From NCBI RefSeq assembly GCF_018143015.1, contig NC_054751.1, forward strand, positions 27,076,783 to 27,140,782: 64,000 nucleotides of DNA, given 5' to 3'. The translations under genes and the position numbers were made by a program. The notes below the pieces were generated by a model that worked only from the letters and a program-made list of their open reading frames with translations, did no database searches and was not told where the DNA came from. Below are positions 42,191 through 55,077 of the stretch, one piece after another; the first letter of the stretch is position 1, and every line of letters begins with the position of its first letter. Source of the DNA: Lytechinus variegatus. Taxonomy: Eukaryota > Echinodermata > Echinoidea > Temnopleuroida > Toxopneustidae.

Positions 42191-43904
42191 CCCAGATCTA
42201 TGGATAGACGTGATAAAGTGAGAATTTGAATGAAATATATAGAAGAGTAATTGGGGAGTTGTAAAAGTGTGACATCACACATTTTGGTTGGTCGCATTGC
42301 CAGTGGCAGGATGTCCACATTATTAGTGATCTCAATCTTGAAATGTTTACACAATTTTCATATTCCTTTGTTCAATTTTTCTCACACCTTCATTGATTTG
42401 TTTCTGTGATTTTTCTGTTGTCACCCAAGCTCACTTGTTCCTTTATGAAATGCAATGGTGCAGGCTGTAATCTGCCAAAATAAAATGTTCTGTATATATA
42501 ATATAAAATCATTTTAAAAAAAATTCACCTTCTTGTATGTATTTATGTAAGGTATGTACATTAAACCTTGAACAGAAAAACCTCAATTTGTTCTTTTGAT
42601 TTTAGCATGTTCGGTGTTCTTGTCCACAGCTTAAATTGATTTTTTTTCATGCAGATTGCAGACAAGATATTTCTACATAGCTACAGACTACTGTCAATGT
42701 GCTTTTGTAATAAAAAAAAAAAAAACAGCTGCCCTCATTTATTTTTTAATGAAATAATATAATAAGAAAAGAACTTTGGGAAAGATCTGTACCGACTGCA
42801 CAGAATAATTGTCAGTGCCAACAATGTGCTAACAGAGGCCCCTGTTACATCCAATTTGGTTGCAGTGATGCCTAATATGGTGTTTTTTTATATTGGATAA
42901 ATCCTTGACATCACAATCCAGATGTGACTGGGCCTACTGTTAACCCTGTTTCACAATACATCCGCCGCGCAATTTTATTTTTACCGCATCGCTTGCTTAC
43001 TTTACTTTCAAGTCTCGTGCAACTTTTGAGACCAAAATCACAACTCCCATGTATGCAGTTCCGAAATTACACATCATTCCGTGAGTGCATGCAGACCCAA
43101 AATTGCTCAAAAAAACAAATTTGTGCACAAATCTAATACAAATAGTGTTTTTAGCAAAAAATTCACAAATGAATCAGTATTTTTTCCTTTTTAGTGATTA
43201 AAACCAAATCAATTAATTTTTTCTTGTTTATGATCAAAATAAAGTCCCTGACAATTTCCACCGAAAAAATATAAAAACAGTCGAAAAACAAAAATACAGA
43301 AGAAATTTAGAAAACAATAAAATACATAAAATAAATGTGATGTTAAATTTTTTTGATACATTTGATCAGATTCCTATAAAGAGTCTGAACCAAAAATGAG
43401 CATTTTAGGGGCATTAATTAATAGAGTACACTTGATTTTACGCATAAATTAGCATAGTTAACTAGCATTGAAATTTTTTGCATAATTTGATCTTATAGTT
43501 TTGTAGATTATGCCATGGGTAACACACGTGTCAATTTTCGTCATGATGGACGGCAGAGATCATGAGGGGGACTGAATCAGCCCCCTCCCAGTCTTCTTAG
43601 GCATCAAAATAGCCCAGTCTATTTAGGGTTAAAGCTCTGTCAGAGCTAACGTTCCTGTGCGGCCGGCACTGGGCTTCACACATCACCATCACAGGCAACA
43701 AGGTACTAGTATAATCATCTTCTTTACAAATGAGAAGCTGCATGAATCAAGTTTGTTTTCCATTGTGACCTATGCCTTAAAAACCTCTTTGTATTAAAGA
43801 AGTTTTGTAAATTAGTTTGTACATCAACCTGAACTGAGACATAACAAAAATCAAACAGTAAATAATCATTTCTTTCCATAAATTCAACTTTATTCTGCAT
43901 TTCA
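42191..43904. other. Intergenic, nothing recognised
   Basis: A+T-rich DNA with a short A-run (42713-42725). No coding similarity or clear repeat. Confidence 0.35.
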
Positions 43905-44115
43905 TAGTAGTGTCAACTGTGACACAACATTTCCGCCTGCATCATTTGCTCCGGTCTTTAATATCTCAGAGGGCATATTGTTATAGTTAGGTTTGTAACA
44001 GTTTTTGTTACAGAATAATGTAAAATAATGATTAGGGGAAACATGTTTGAGGTTAGATTTTAAGTTTGGCTTGACGTGCATATAATTCATCAGAGCAATT
44101 GTCACTGGAGCAAAT
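43905..44115 (-). repeat. Dispersed repeat (inverse of 40078-40315)
   Basis: Contains CATTTGCTCCGGTCTTTAAT and CAATTGTCACTGGAGCAAAT, the inverse of words in the copy at 40078-40315. Both copies lie between SPEF1 and FRA10AC1. Confidence 0.65.
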
Positions 44116-44504
44116 GTCTTGTAACCGTATACAGTGCTGGTAGCAGAATATGTGTGCTTTGCCAGTTTAACTACAACAACACACACACATATTTGAGAGA
44201 CACTAGAATGACTGCATACAATCATGATAATTTTTATGGAAATATATTTATATTTTGTTACAAATGGGAATTTAAATACTTTCAGATATTTTCTTACAAA
44301 ATTGATTGAACAGTAGTTGAAGCTCAGATGCCACATCCTCAGAGAAGAAAGATAAAAAGGTGCATTCTCCGGTAGAAAACTAAAATCTGAAGCCCACTTA
44401 CATAAGACTCTGGCCTACATTCATGGTTTGAACAAGGGTTTACAGGGATTTAAATATAGTCATAACGCTACATGTAGTGCAGTTGTTGAGAAAGATCCCA
44501 ATAA

Positions 44505-44690
44505 TGTGTGAGGGGGGGAGTGGCTATTGGTTAGGACTCTGCAATTTAGGACTCTGTGTTTTCCTTCCGTAAGAAATTTACCCACATTGTGCTGCACTCA
44601 ACCCAGGCTAGGTAAATGGGTACCCGGTAGGAAGAAATTATACTTTAGGGAGTATATGGGCAGCATAGCTAAAGACGGGTAATAATAGCA
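44505..44690 (+). mobile_element. Decayed tRNA-Ser-like SINE
   Basis: The body words CCACATTGTGCTGCACTCAA, CCCAGGCTAGGTAAATGGGT and ACCCGGTAGGA match the SINE at 37395-37681. The head is degraded (TGGCTATTGGTTAGGACTCT). Confidence 0.7.
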
Positions 44691-44701
44691 GCGCTTTGTA
44701 T

Positions 44702-45262
44702 CCTCATGTGTATAAGGCGTTCATACTGTACAAAATGCTCCTAACCCATCGGTCTGACCACCATGGAGTTGAGTAGACATTCATGTATATAAAGTGTTCA
44801 CCCTACAGAAAAAACGCTCCAAACCCATGGGTCTGACCATCATGGTGTCGAGTAGACATTCATGTGTATGAGGTGTTCAAACTGTAGAAAAATGCTCCAA
44901 ACCCATCTGTCTGACCATCATGGTGTTGTAGACATCATGTGTATGAGATGTACTGTAGAAAAACGCTCCAAACCCATCAGTCTGACCATCATGGCGTTGA
45001 ATTGAAATTTATGTGTATAAGGTGTTCACATTGTAGAAAAACACTCCAAACCAATCAGTCTAACCACCATGGTGTTGAGTAGACATTCATGTGCATGAGG
45101 TGTTCACACTGTAGAAAAACGCTCCAAATCCATCGGTCTGACCATCATGGCGGTGAATCGAAATTTATTTCACACTGTAGAAAACACTCCAAACCCATCA
45201 GACCAACCATTTCAGAGTTTAATACACATTCATGTGTATGAAGTGTTCACAATGTAGAGAAC
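44702..45262. repeat. Minisatellite, about 78-bp unit, about 7 copies, in the FRA10AC1 3' UTR
   Basis: Units such as CACTGTAGAAAAACGCTCCA…CATCGGTCTGACCATCATGG…GTAGACATTCATGTGTATGA repeat head to tail with small changes and some shortened copies. The array stops only a few bases from the FRA10AC1 stop codon (45265), so on the minus strand it is the first 560 nt of the 3' UTR. Confidence 0.88.
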
Positions 45263-45264
45263 GC

Positions 45265-48200
45265 TCATAAGAACATATCCTTGAGATAGTCATCAAATTC
45301 ATCCTCTCTGTAGAAAGACAAAAAGATAGAAACAAACATAGATACAGAGAGATAATGTGTAAATGGGTAACACTGTGGAGACGCTTTAATCTAAAGGCAA
45401 ACAGATAATATGCCCGTCTGTAACACGGAACATAGAGTTATTGATCAAACAAGAAAAGTAGAAGGTGGCGACTTCACCTTTGACCTTATGGCTTCAAAAT
45501 CAATAGAATAGGATCTATGCTAGTATCATACACACCAAATTATATGAGCCTAGGTTAAACTGAAGTTATCGCATTTACAAGGACTGCAGAAGGGTAAGAT
45601 GAAAACATGTCACTGTGATCTTGACCTTTGACCTTTTGACCTCAAAATCAATAGGCTTCCTGGGATCCATGCTAGTATCATACACATCAAATTATATGAA
45701 TCTAGGTTAAATCAAACTGAAGTTATCACGTTTACAAGGAAAAGTTAACAGACGGACACCGAGCATGATACCATAATACGTCCTGTCCTAGGACGGGCAT
45801 ATAAAAACAATCATAATGGAATGTACATATAACTGACGCATAAAAGGAACATAAATTTCTTACTGAAGGAACCCAAGACCATCTGTTTGAAAGGCAAGAG
45901 TCAGAACCACTAGACCATGATTTACCAAGAAATAAGGATTGAATGACGTACCTTGATTTATCTTCTGTTACAGGAGCAGGGCCAGCCCAGAACTCACTCT
46001 CAGATACATTACTTCTGTCAGTATCATCTCCTATCATTGCAAAATAAGAATAAAATTCCTTTAGTTTTATCTCATGGGATCAATATCATATTCTTCTTCC
46101 AACTCATCTAATGAAATCAGAAGTACTGCACTAAACAATGTCATGGTGTACATTGGGCTAATCCAGTTTTCTATAGGTTAGCACCCTAAAACATTTTATC
46201 TATGGGGTGTTCCACAAAGATATAAGAGTAACTTTTTTCATAAATTGCCACTTACATTGACGAGTGGATACCATGCGCAACCCCCGAAAACACGTAAAAA
46301 GGATGTCTTTTTCAAGATAGGGCACGTTCCTTGCTTAACGTAATAAGGGTGTCAAAAACACTAAAATAATGAAAAAAGGGAATCTATTTCACTAGGAAAG
46401 CTACGTGTTAAAATATTGCTGTACTTGTTTAGGGGTTTAATTCAGGAAATACTTGCCAAGGGTATCGTTTTGTTTCCAATACTTGTTAAGAGTAGAGTTT
46501 CACACACCAATACTGCATTTTCAGAATATGGAAAATACTTGTTTTAGGGTGCTTTTCGAGACCCCATGGTCGCACATGGTATCAACCCGTCAATGGAAGT
46601 GGACCCCTGGGATAATGCTTCACCGCATTGGTCAAATGATGCACATTGGACGCATACTACTGCATATCCATCAATCAGATTACGCCTTGAATAACATGTG
46701 CACATGTTTCAGCACGACTCCTTGAGAGATTTTAACAGTCTATCGACAAAATAATTATTCTAACCCTAACAGGATGTAGATTTAAATATATATTTTCAAA
46801 ATCAACCGCTGTGTTGGCTCAGTCGGTAGAGCATCCGCCTCACAACCGGGAGGTCAGGAGTTCGACCCCTATTGCGTCAGACCAAATGATGTTAAAAGAT
46901 GTGATTTGCTGGGATAGAACAAAAATCTGGTGCTGCTGGGCCCATGATCAATTGGGGAAAACAATTTTTTTGAAGATTTCTATTTCTGATTTTATTGCAG
47001 GATTTGTTAAAATCACCTTTAGAGCTGTGTTTTGTCCTTTTTTGTCCAAGTTCATCATCACTTAAGCTATCATCCGACTCTGATCTCCTCTTTCTCCTTT
47101 CCTTGTGGTGTTTACTTCTATGTTTCTCATGCTTACTCTCCTCATATTTGTCCTTGTGTTTGTCCTTACGTCTGTCCTTATGTTTGTCCTTGAGTTTGCT
47201 TTTATGTCTCTTAGGAGAAGGTGACTTTGAATCTCTGTCTTTGCGAGGCTTGGAGCTTGATGACCTTTTGGTGACCTCCTTGCATGTCTTGTGGTAGTTG
47301 AGCTTGTAAGAGCAAGCCTCACACAGTCCTACAAGTGAAAGTTATATACATCATTCAGTATATCACTGGCATATAGGGGGTATGGGAGGGTATTGCTTCA
47401 TGAAAATGAGAAATTCTTGCTCAATGACACTGATACAGCTGTCGATCAACTTCTCTGAGAGCTGTTTCACAACATCCTACTTCCCAAGATAAGTGAAAAG
47501 CTCTCTATACTTAAACAACAAGTTCACCCCAACAAAAAGTTGATTTGAGTAAAAATAGAAAAATCTACCAAGCATAACACTGAAAATTTCATCAAAATCG
47601 GAATAAGAAAGTTATGACATTTTAGAGTTTTGCTTAATTTCACAAAACAGTTATATTCACATCCTGTTCGGTATGCAAATGAGGAGACTGATGACGTCAT
47701 CCACTCACTATTTCTTTTGTATTTTATTACATGTACATGAAGTATGAATTATTCTAGTTTTCTCCTCATTGTCAAGTGAAACAATGAGTAATTCCTCCCT
47801 GAACATGTGGAATTAGCATTGTTTAATACTATATGGTTCAGTCAAGTTGGTCATATTTTCAAATCTGTAAAAAATGAAATATTTTATAATTCAAACAATA
47901 AAAAACAAAAGAAAGTGAGTGATATAGACATCATTGACTGTCTCATTTGCATGTCACTGAGTTGAGCATATCACTGTTTTGTGCAAAATAAGCGAAACTT
48001 TAAAATGTCATAACTTTCTTATTTTACATCCGATTTCGATGAAATTTTCAGCATAATGCTTATGTAATTTTTCTCTATTTATTCAAATCAAAAATTTTCT
48101 GGGGTGGACTTGACCTTTAACTTTTTTCATTGTAAGCAGAAGGCTTCTACAGTTCCGGTTTTGTCATTCTACGATATATACAATATTATACTATTTTATT

Positions 48201-51200
48201 GAGGGCAATTACTAGTTTGTGAGTAAGCTACACAAAATGGCTAATTTCAGGCATAAAAATCACAATTTTTTTTATTGTAAATAAAAACTATCAACAATAA
48301 CCAGTCCATATCATGTATCAAAATTCTTTTCATTCAGTCCTTTTATTCAATTAACTGTCCAATAAGAAATTTTAAGAAAAAATACATTTTCTGGTTATGT
48401 ACTTATAGAATTCAACTTTGTTGCATTCTTGATTTGAAGTTTGCTACTTACATTTCATATTATTCAACCAGTTTATCAAACCCATGAAATATCTGATAAT
48501 AAAAATTGGGATTTTATTTAGATTTGATTTATCTATTTTTCTTCTGCATAACAATATAATACGGTAACACATATATAATAAGATAATTTGAAAATACTTC
48601 AGAGATACACATCATTGAACATGCGGAAGATGGATTGTCACTGTAGGCAAATACATACAGGTGTGTTAGGACAAAACTTTAAATTTTCAATAATATTCTT
48701 ACTTAGTTTCACAAGTGCATTTTTCTTCTCTCCATGTTCCATGTAAGCAAAGTTCACTTCCCACGTTCTTAATCCTCCCTGCTCGTTACATTTCTTATTG
48801 CCACATGTGAAGTGACCTTTGCCCTCTACTACCTCCTTCTCCACTCGCCATCTCATTGCAATCTGTAAGAGAGAAACAAAAATAATGAAAAAAATGGTGA
48901 TAATAATTTAAATAAAATGTAAAATATACAATGTATACAATCTGTCAAGAGTCAGAATCAAATGACCATGCATTGTATGTGTGCTTGATGGCAAGTACTG
49001 CTTATATACAAACAAATTTATTAACATATATCATATAACTCTCTGATATAGAGTTGAACTTATCAATGAAATTGACAGAGCACAAATGCAAATTGAAGAT
49101 AAGGCAAAATGTCTTTTCAATCAGGAGTATAAATAATTGGAATGCTCTACCAGAGGAAGTGGTTTCTGCATCTAGTGTGAATATGCTCAAATGAGCTATT
49201 GAGAGGCACTGAAAAAAAAAACCATCCACTAAAATTTTTTACCCTACCAGAGACTATCCAACGTGACGAGGTGCAAATAAGCTACAAGCTTTACATCTCT
49301 ACATCCAAGTATTAAAAGTAAGCATTCCATATCATAATCATTTGTAATCTGCTTTTATATTCACATCAGGGAACTGCCAACTACTGAGTGCAGATAGAGC
49401 ATGCACCTTGTCTATCTATATTCAATTTAGGCTACAAAATAATCCCGAGTCTTGATTTTCATGAATTTTGCATTTTTGTTCAGAATGATCCTTACAAATC
49501 TATACCTTGTTGTGGCTCACTTCACCACCTTGATACTACTTATCTTTGACTCACCTTATTTTCTTTATATCGACTCAAATCAGCGATGCAGTACTCTTTA
49601 AAGAGCTTATCCCAGTACTTCTTGGCTAGCCTCTTTCCCCAGGAGTTTTCTTGCTCCTCATCCTCCGCATCCCATATGAAACGATGGTTCTCCCTAATCA
49701 CATCCAAATCAGTTTTGTCCTTTGACCTTCATATCGAAACAACACACAGGCATTTGAACCAGTAAATGAAAGACGTATAATATTCCTTATTCGCTGTGAA
49801 AATTATGTAATTAATAGGATGCTAGTTAGTTTTTAATACTCCAATGGCCTAAAAAGAAGCCAGCATATGTAAGAGCCCCATACACGTATATGCTGGACAA
49901 TATCAAGCCTAAAAAACCTGAAATAGAAAGTTGTCAGGGGCTGAAATTAGGCAAAAGCATAAAGGCTCTGGCCATCTCTGAATTAACTATCAAATTTACA
50001 TTTTTATCCAAAATTAACATATTTCTAGCAACATTTTTTATGTGATTGACATAGAATATGTCCAAAATATGGACTTTCATTGAACAATGCAGCCATATAA
50101 TGAATATAATACAGGAGTTATATTCATACAGCGTTTAATGGGAAATTCATCAGGGCAGTTAATAAAAGCATAAAAGTGAGAGAAAAAGTGAAGGTGTGAC
50201 CAAAAAAAATCCATCAATGAACAACATGAATCTTTGAAGAGTTGACTACTAGTATGTGATATTACAAGCAGAAACATGAATAAATGAGTTTGAGGATATC
50301 ACAAATGTGCTGATAAAACATTTTGGATTTCTTTTGAGGGGGGGAATTATATCACATAGCATAATGCATGAACCTTTTTTTGCTGGTTTTACTACAACAT
50401 GCCTGACATAGCACCTTGGTCTGCTTTGATTGCTTACTCACAATTGGCTGATAATATCACTGCAGGAAAGAGATCTGGGCCCCATCTTTATTAGTATGGA
50501 TAGATCTTATCAACCTGAACTACGTGAAAATCGTAAGAAAATTCATAATTTTTTGTAAACGAAATTTGTACATTGTCCTTTGTAAACAAAGAAAAGCACA
50601 CCAATTTTCAAGAAACCAATAATGACTTTACACCATATCTAGAAAATATTTGCAACAACAAACATGTATTTTAGATGTTGACGTTGCTGGTTTTCATAGT
50701 TGTAGTTGATAAGATTAATCGCAAATCTTCGTAAGATGAGGCCCTGAAGACCCTTTTCTGTGTCAGAACCATCAATGGAATTACACTCACGTGTCTCTCT
50801 GAAACAGATCTTTAGTGGCCCCTGGATAATATAACAAGTAGTCATTCACTAGCTGCTTATGACGATTGTACTGTATTGCTTGGTCAAGGAATAAAAAATT
50901 CATGTTTAGCAATATATGGATCAAGGAAGCAGCAATCTATGGACTGGAATCTAAGTGTACATGTACATGATTCATCATTTATTTTGCAAAAGACATCATT
51001 AATCATTTATATAGTATTGGATGCACTCGAGTGGTACATGTATATTCATGCCGATGAATGCAATTTATCTGATATACCATGAAAGAGGTCAAATATTATT
51101 ACTGTTTATACTAACAATTTTCTGTGACAACAGTAATGCATTAGTTACCCCCCCCAAAAAAAAAGAGAAACAAAAACTATTTTGATCATTGAAATGTGAC

Positions 51201-54200
51201 TTGCAAGTAGCTCTTCATGATGTCATATAGTACCATTGCATGTTGCATTCCATTGCTTATTACACATATCTATTTCACACATAATGACCTTCCGGAGTTG
51301 ACTATTATATCCCCATGGATATGGGTAGGACAAAACACATTGGACAGGTAATATGCTACCAATATTCGGGCTCCATAACACAAAGGTTGACATGAATTGC
51401 AAATATGAAAGAACCGCACTCATTGGCTCCCAGTCAATATTTTAAGCAGAGTGCGCATGCAACGATGATCTTGACTGGTCATTTGTATTTAGCGATTGAT
51501 TGCAAACCTTCATGTTACAGAGCCCACGCAAGCAAACATCTGAAAGGATAATGAATTAAAGGGGAATCCAACCCAAATAAAAACTTGTTTTTATATGAAA
51601 AAAAATCAGACAAGTTGATAGGTGAAAGTTTGAACAATATTGGACAAACAACAAGAAAGATATGAATTTTTAGAAGTTGTAAATATTGGCATCACTATAC
51701 CCATGGAGACTTCAAATTGGCCGCATATGGGATGTCATAGTGATGTAAGGCACGGTCTACTCTTCCATGTACTCCAATACATATTATGGCTAAAATGTCA
51801 TTTTTCCCAAAAGTTTTATTTCAAATTATATTTTTCTTTCATGAGGACATAAAACAATATACTACCTGGATTATATTTAGATTACTGCCCAAGGGTAATC
51901 GGTACTTAGAAGAAAACCACAAATCACTGATAATAAAGTACATGGCCTATGGGAAAGTTGTCCTTGCCCCTTTTCATAATTTACTTACCCAGTTGCCAAT
52001 TTGAAATCTACATACTATTAGTGATCTCAATTTTATAACTTTCTTATTGCTTGTTCGATTTCTTTCAAACTTTCGCCATTCTTGTTTAATTTATTTTTCT
52101 CCTTCCCAACACAACATTTTATGGCCAAGGCTGGATTCCCCTTTAATTGTATAAAAAAAGTGGCTTGTATGTGAAATAATAAGAATCAATTCACTTTTTC
52201 AGCAACAGAGAGTATAAAGGATTCAATGTTGGGTATGGTACACATACTAAATGGATTTTGGACAGCACACACAGTATTTTCTTTACAATAGCCACATCAT
52301 GAATATATTACACAACTACAAACTTTGAGTTTGAAATAACGACCTCTGTGAAAAAGAAGTTGCATCAGACATCATGCCTGGCCCCCTCAAAACTTTTTGG
52401 CTCATAACGCCACTGACATGGGCCGTGCCAGAAATCTATGATGAAGACAACAGAACAATCATTGACAGTTCATTCAATCTGAAATAATGAAAAGGATACG
52501 GCATCTAAGGCAAGAAAATGGAACCGCTGGTTTTTACTCTCTTCTCTGCATATTAAAGAAAAAGAATACAGGAGAAATTCAAAATTATGACATGTTGATA
52601 TACCAAATATTCATCATAATGCTGTATCACCAAAAGTAACGTAAAAAGCTATTGTATACAATCTTGATTCCTTACAGAAATACTGGTAAAAAAAATCCTT
52701 TCTTTATATTATCTTTCTTTCCTAAAAATCCTTTACCAACCTGAGTCATGAAATGGCTCACTTGAATTTAACCCAATAAAATAATCATGGACTTTGCATA
52801 AATCAAAATATACCATGTTTACAACCCGGAATACCATGGTGTTTTTGTGAGTAATAGTATAAATGTAGAAGATTAAATGAAAGTGATGTATTACCTGTCA
52901 TATTCTGATGCTGCTAGACGCTTTGATGGGAGTCCACCTGTGACTGTACTCTGACCAGGTTTGGTGGCTAGATCCTGTCGAGATCTAACAAATCAAATTC
53001 AAGGTTTACAATTTCACTTCTAACATATTTCATTTCAAACATCTTCTTAAAAAAAAAGACTATAAGATTTAAAAGACATTGTATTCATAAACTACATTTC
53101 TGTCTTAGTCTAAAAAAATGTTGCTCTTTTGTTCTTTATCTAAAGATTTAAAAATATTGAATTGAACTATTGGTATATTCTACCATTCCAATCTTATTAA
53201 GCTGCAGTGACTGATACATGTATATCATTTTCCATTGATTGAATTTCCATCATAATTCCAATTCAGTATTTGGCCATTTCAAATTCATGCACAAATCAAG
53301 ATTAACCTTTTTTAGGAAGGGGGGGGGGGGGAACTTGATCATAATTTTACATTTCAAACCAGTCTTAAAGGGGAAGTTCACCCTGACAAAAAGTTTATTG
53401 TAAAAATAGCAGAAAAAATACTAAAAAATATTGCCAAAGGTTTGAGAAAAATCCATCAAGTAATTAAGAAGATATTAGAATTTCAATTATTTGATTTGTG
53501 ACGTCATATGCGAGCAGCATTCTTACACAGCGAATGGTAAAAAATCAATGAAATGTCATTTTCTCAGAAAATTGAAAATGGTTTTCACTGTACCTTTTTA
53601 AATCAATAGACAAATCATTTCACACCCGATCATAAATAGAAAACAAAATTAAGTCATCAGGAACCATACAAAATTTGAAATTCTTGCATTTTATATTACA
53701 TAACACATGGGGCAGCTGCTCGTTTATGACGTCACAAATCCAGAACTTTGAACTCTAATAACTTTCTTACTCTTTAACGGATTTTCCTCAAACCTTCACC
53801 AATATTTTTTATTATTTTTTCTGCTATTTTTACAACAAAGTTTTCTTTAGGGTGAACTTCCCCTTTAATTACTTATCATTATGTGAGTATGTCCCTAATA
53901 AGAGAATTCCATGATTATTCATATGAAACTATTGGTATCAGATTTCAATTGATAACAGTTTGCAATTATAAAATAGGGTGGTGGGGGGGGGGCAAAGCAG
54001 ACATAGAAAACAATATCAAAGAGATGATTTTGATTTGTCTGTTTACTGTTATTATTTCAGAAAATTCTGCATTAGATGGTTCCATCTTGTTCTTACCTCT
54101 TTCTTCTTTCAGTTTCACTGTCGTATTCAAATTCAGATCCATAGCCCCCTCCTGCATGACTCTAAATAAAAATGAGGAATTACAAAGAAATAAAAGAAAG

Positions 54201-55077
54201 AGAAAACTTTGGTATAATATGGGAAAATGGTCCCAGTCAAGCAGCACTAGACCATTAACTTGAAAACACTGAGCAAGCAAAAGTTTTGGGGTTGAACCTC
54301 AATTAATGCACAATAGCTTGTCATCTACTATTAAAACCTTTGTTTGGTCTGTATGTTTTAGGGTCACTGACCTAGTGAGTTTCCTTTAAAGCCCATTTAG
54401 CACTATGCGTGGCAATCGCACTGATATGTGATTAAAACAAAGTTGCCAATTGCATATCGGTGCAATCGCATTAGCATGCAAGCATCTCATGGCGCCTCTC
54501 CTTTTGCGCGTATGGTACGTTGTCTGTGCTGCAACAGCGCAGCAAATAGGCCATTGTCTCTGAGGACAAATTTGTCTGATTGGCTGAAAAAAGCAAAATT
54601 GCTTCAGGACAAATCGTGGACAAATCAAGACTAATTTCCAGTTCCACCTCCATCAGATCATGTCCATTCACTTTGTACACAAGTGCGCGTACGCAAATCT
54701 ACGAGTGTACTTCCCAAAACCACGATTTGGCCAAAAAATACCAGAGTTTTTGCTTGCAGTTCCCTAAAATAAAAGCACGAACTGGCTACATCTTTCAGGT
54801 TCTGTGCAGTGATCTCAGACTTGTAACTTTTCGTTAGGCTTCAAGTTCAACAAACATGAAAGCGAGTGCCTGGGCCAGGGGCACGGCGTAGACGTAACGT
54901 TCGTTGGCCATCATTATTCATATTCATTTTTGGAAGGGAAAAGAAAACATATTTAAAATTGCACAGGATATAAAATCTCTCTATCTTCTTCAATCATGTT
55001 ATACGTAACAGATTTATGATCAGCCAAAGGTTGCCTAAGAGATGCAAGAATCAACTGTTTACCTTCCTAAAATCCAT
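45265..55077 (-). CDS. FRA10AC1: FRA10AC1 homologue, spliceosome-associated nuclear protein
   Basis: Minus-strand coding exons are 55077-55063, 54161-54097, 52984-52895, 52545-52500, 50870-50791, 49726-49555, 48862-48703, 47328-47017, 46030-45952 and 45307-45265. They join in frame to 353 aa (1062 nt with stop); the human protein is about 315 aa. Recognisable family blocks are RFHFLALDAYNRHKQLVNDY (64-83), VIRENHRFIW, KRLAKKYWDKLFKEYC, RWRVEKEV, EVNFAYMEHGEKKNALVKLR and the C-terminal EDEFDDYLKDMFL. Cysteines 176, 181, 212 and 215 (FTCGNKKC and RLCEAC) look like a metal-binding set. Residues about 230-300 are Lys/Arg/His/Ser-rich, as in splicing factors. Human FRA10AC1 is nuclear and is reported with C-complex spliceosomes and ESS2 (DGCR14). 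Exon 1 encodes only five residues (MDFRK) and is the least certain. Introns hold many MITEs. Confidence 0.94.
45425..45795. repeat. Dispersed repeat with two internal units of about 165 bp
   Basis: ACCTTTGACCTTATGGCTTC…CTAGTATCATACACACCAAA…CTGAAGTTATCGCATTTACA is followed by a second, similar unit from about 45595. It then ends CAGACGGACACCGAGCATGA…ACGTCCTGTCCTAGGACGGG. It lies in the last intron of FRA10AC1. A decayed piece of this family may also lie at 34080-34210. Confidence 0.6.
46240..46612. mobile_element. Relative of the 30259-30842 inverted-repeat element
   Basis: GAGTGGATACCATGCGCAAC at the left and ATGGTATCAACCCGTCAATG, then GAAGTGGACCCCTGG, at the right are decayed inverted ends. 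AAAAAGGATGTCTTTTTCAA and AAGATAGGGCACGTTCC are shared with the other copy, in opposite orientation. In FRA10AC1 intron 8. Confidence 0.65.
46806..46890 (+). mobile_element. tRNA-like SINE head
   Basis: GTTGGCTCAGTCGGTAGAGC (A-box region), the loop CTCACAA and GGAGTTCGACCCC (B-box region) are tRNA-like. The acceptor stem does not pair, so this is a SINE head or tRNA remnant rather than a functional gene. In FRA10AC1 intron 8. Confidence 0.55.
47511..48120. mobile_element. TTAA-bounded MITE (copy 1)
   Basis: TTAA at both ends. Inverted ends contain AAGTTCACCCCA and TGGGGTGGACTTGACC-like words. Inner arms TTTCATCAAAATCGGA and TCCGATTTCGATGAAATTTT pair, as do ATGACATTTTAGAGTTTTGC and its inverse. 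Member of a family with copies at 51556, 53365 and 56745. In FRA10AC1 intron 7. Confidence 0.75.
49090..49210 (+). pseudogene. LINE RT C-terminal scrap
   Basis: The plus-strand frame reads INNWNALPEEVVSASSVNML, followed by a stop and then AIERH. This is a decayed version of the WNSLxExVVxAxSVxxFKxxLDxHW end seen in the LINE at 59215. Roughly 35 codons remain. In FRA10AC1 intron 6, antisense to the gene. Confidence 0.65.
51556..52146. mobile_element. TTAA-bounded MITE (copy 2)
   Basis: The ends TTAAAGGGGAATCCAACCC and (inverted) TTAAAGGGGAATCCAGCCT are flanked by or include TTAA. Inner arms pair around TTGAACAATATTGGAC and the TTCAAACTTTCGCC region. In FRA10AC1 intron 4. Confidence 0.78.
53365..53868. 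mobile_element. TTAA-bounded MITE (copy 3)
   Basis: The ends TTAAAGGGGAAGTTCACCCT are perfectly inverted over 20 bp. The arms continue for about 120 bp with GTAAAAATAGCAGAAAAAAT and GGTTTGAG(A/G)AAAATCC. In FRA10AC1 intron 2. Confidence 0.85.

Noticed and set aside
46806-46890. tRNA gene with CAC in the loop
   Set aside because: The acceptor ends do not pair; only the A- and B-box regions are tRNA-like, as in a SINE head.
54838-54925. Short minus-strand frame MMANERYVYAVPLAQALAF upstream of FRA10AC1 exon 2
   Set aside because: It stops after 26 codons without a suitable donor and does not match FRA10AC1; the MDFRK exon fits phase and position better.
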